Below are positions 62,585 through 64,000 of a stretch of DNA of 64,000 nucleotides, in pieces. Below the pieces are notes generated by a model, which saw only the letters and a program-made list of their open reading frames with translations, did not search any database and was not told the origin of the DNA. Positions within the stretch are counted from its first letter, which is position 1; each line of letters starts with the position of its first letter. The stretch covers positions 1,103,856 through 1,167,855 of the forward strand of contig NZ_CH724131.1 in the NCBI RefSeq assembly GCF_000152725.1. The letters are read 5' to 3'. The position numbers were made by a program, and so were the translations under genes. Source of the DNA: Pseudooceanicola batsensis HTCC2597 (GTDB lineage: Bacteria; Pseudomonadota; Alphaproteobacteria; Rhodobacterales; Rhodobacteraceae).

Positions 62585-63775
62585 ATGCGCCTCAGACAGT
62601 CTCCGACCGACCCGCGGTTCGTCCAGGATCCCTATCCCTTCTACGCCCGCGCCCGTGCGCAGGGCGACCTGCACTGGTGGGAGGACTACGACCTGATGGC
62701 CGCCTTCAGCCACGACGCCGTGCAGACCATTCTCAAGGACCGGCGCTTCGGACGGGAGGTCCCGGCGGAACTGGCCGAACCGGTGCCCGCGCACCTCCGG
62801 CCCTTCTACGCGATCGAGGATCACTCGATGCTGGAACTCGAGGCGCCCCGCCACACCCGGCTGCGCGGTCTGGTCCTGCGCGCCTTCACCTCGCGCAGGA
62901 TCGCCGGCCTGGCCCCCGAGATCGAAGCGCTCGCGCATCGCCTGATCGATGCCTTTCCCGAGGACGGGTTCGACCTCCTGCCCGCCTTCGCGGCCCCGCT
63001 GCCGGTGATCGTGATCGCCCGCCTTCTCGGCGTGCCCGAGGCCATGGCGCCGCAGCTGCTCGGCTGGTCGAACGCCATGGTCGCCATGTACCAGGCCCGC
63101 CGCGATCGCGCGGTCGAAGAGGCCGCCGCCACGGCCGCCCGCGACTTCGCCGCCTATCTGGGCGACTATATCGCCGCCCGCCGCACCGATCCGTGCGACG
63201 ACCTGATCACCGAACTGATCGCCGCCGAGCAGGAGGGCGAGCGCCTGTCCACCGAAGAGATGATCGCGACCTGCGTCCTGCTGCTGAACGCCGGTCACGA
63301 GGCCACCGTCCACACCATAGGCAACGGCGTGGCGAACCTGCTTTCCGCGCCCCTGCCCGCGCCGCCCGCCACATGGCTCGCCCCCGACCGCGTCGACGGC
63401 ACGGTCGAGGAGATCCTGCGCCACGACCCGCCGCTGCACATGTTCACCCGCCACGCCTACGAAGAGGTCACGCTCTTCGGCCATACGTTCCGGCGCGGCG
63501 ACCGGGTGGCGCTGCTGCTCGGCGCGGCCAACCGCGATCCCGCCGTCTGGCCCGAGCCGGACCGGTTCGACCCCGGCCGCCCCGTCAGGACCGGCAGCGC
63601 CTTCGGCGGCGGGGCGCATTTCTGCCTCGGGGCGCCGCTGGCGCGGCTGGAGCTGCGCTGCGCCCTGCCCGTCCTCTTCGCGCGTTGCCCGGAACTCGCC
63701 CTCGCCGCGCCGCCGCGCTACGGCGACACCTACCATTTCCACGGGCTCGACAGCCTGCCGGTCCGCACCCGCTGA
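62585..63775 (+). CDS. Cytochrome P450
   Basis: A 396-residue soluble bacterial P450. The I-helix oxygen motif appears as LLNAGHEATVHTIGNG near 237-252 with the acid-alcohol pair modified to HEAT. The ExxR pair lies in TVEEILRHDPP near 277, and the haem-binding loop FGGGAHFCLGAPLARLE near 340 has the ligand Cys at residue 347. The ATG at 62585 matches the family opening (RLRQSPTDPRFVQDPYPFY); the ATG at 62555 would add ten unconserved residues. Divergent from the sensor kinase. No ferredoxin gene is adjacent. Substrate unknown. Confidence 0.9.
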   Translation: MRLRQSPTDPRFVQDPYPFYARARAQGDLHWWEDYDLMAAFSHDAVQTILKDRRFGREVPAELAEPVPAHLRPFYAIEDHSMLELEAPRHTRLRGLVLRAFTSRRIAGLAPEIEALAHRLIDAFPEDGFDLLPAFAAPLPVIVIARLLGVPEAMAPQLLGWSNAMVAMYQARRDRAVEEAAATAARDFAAYLGDYIAARRTDPCDDLITELIAAEQEGERLSTEEMIATCVLLLNAGHEATVHTIGNGVANLLSAPLPAPPATWLAPDRVDGTVEEILRHDPPLHMFTRHAYEEVTLFGHTFRRGDRVALLLGAANRDPAVWPEPDRFDPGRPVRTGSAFGGGAHFCLGAPLARLELRCALPVLFARCPELALAAPPRYGDTYHFHGLDSLPVRTR

Positions 63776-64000
63776 GGTTTGCGCGGCGCTCGGGGGAAAC
63801 CCGACCCGCGAATGCCGAAGCCCCCCTCCGGCTCGGGTGGCTCTCAGCGCACACTTTTCGCTTTCGCGGTACGTTTTCCGCCTCGCGTCGCGGAGAGGTC
63901 CTCGGCACATCGGAGGGCCGTCCCGGCCGGCGACACTTCCGGACCGCGCCGGTCCCGGGCCAGTGCTCGCGCCCGCCCCTCGGCATCGACGGATGCCGCC
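63776..64000. other. Right edge, no supported gene
   Basis: The last 225 bases after the P450 stop show only GC-rich sequence and short unsupported frames. A gene may begin beyond the edge. Confidence 0.3.

Overview
The window is a stretch of high-GC alphaproteobacterial chromosome, most likely from the Rhodobacteraceae (Roseobacter/Paracoccus side). The call rests on gene content: two TRAP transporters, ectABC-ask, a monomeric NADP isocitrate dehydrogenase, a hemP/exbBD/tonB haem locus, a full C-P lyase locus and a dispersed intergenic repeat I associate with this group. This taxonomic call is inference; no rRNA marker is present. I saw no tRNA, rRNA or CRISPR array.

Layout. 0-1.3 kb: end of a 5-formyltetrahydrofolate cyclo-ligase gene and a TauE/SafE permease. 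1.7-14.9 kb: a genomic island bounded by two directly repeated fragments of the 5' end of dusA, with a broken tyrosine integrase, a second copy of the element's right end and an IS3 remnant. Its cargo is one coherent catabolic set: TetR regulator, TRAP transporter (dctPQM) and esterase on the minus strand; Baeyer-Villiger monooxygenase, acyl-CoA ligase and iron-dependent alcohol dehydrogenase divergent on the plus strand. 15.4-19.1 kb: two-subunit molybdenum hydroxylase (IorAB type) overlapping an AraC regulator. 19.3-24.4 kb: HWE histidine kinase, then an unusual SDR/SPW/VKOR-like fusion overlapping a Na+/Ca2+-exchanger-type protein. 24.5-30.3 kb: hemP, exbB, two exbD, tonB, a DUF2218 gene and a convergent TonB-dependent haem-type receptor; both arms carry the same 10-base upstream motif. 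30.7-33 kb: icd. 33.7-38.2 kb: MarR (EctR-like) regulator divergent from ectA-ectB-ectC-ask. 38.3-43 kb: pseudouridine synthase and a small envelope-glycosylation group (LAB_N-domain protein, methyltransferase, GT2, GT39-like). 43.4-46.6 kb: second TRAP transporter. 46.8-60.5 kb: phosphonate locus phnGHIJKLNM (minus), phnF-phnM2 (plus) and phnCDEE plus a hexapeptide acyltransferase (minus). 60.7-63.8 kb: DctB-like sensor kinase and divergent cytochrome P450.

How they work together. In the island, a ketone or related substrate would be imported by the TRAP system, oxidised to an ester by the monooxygenase, cleaved by the esterase, and the alcohol and acid products handled by the dehydrogenase and CoA ligase. 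In the phn locus PhnCDE imports phosphonate, PhnGHIJ with PhnK/PhnL and PhnM break the C-P bond, and PhnN works on ribose bisphosphate. A Pho-box-like site and a PhnF-operator-like palindrome lie between phnG and phnF, and a second Pho-box-like site precedes phnC. The ect operon makes ectoine from aspartate with its own dedicated aspartokinase.

Most interesting items: the dusA-bounded ketone-catabolism island with apparently nested ends; the SDR-VKOR-like fusion whose VKOR part lacks loop cysteines; the paired phosphonate operators and second PhnM; a five-copy intergenic repeat family; and hairpins between substrate-binding-protein and permease genes in three separate transporters.
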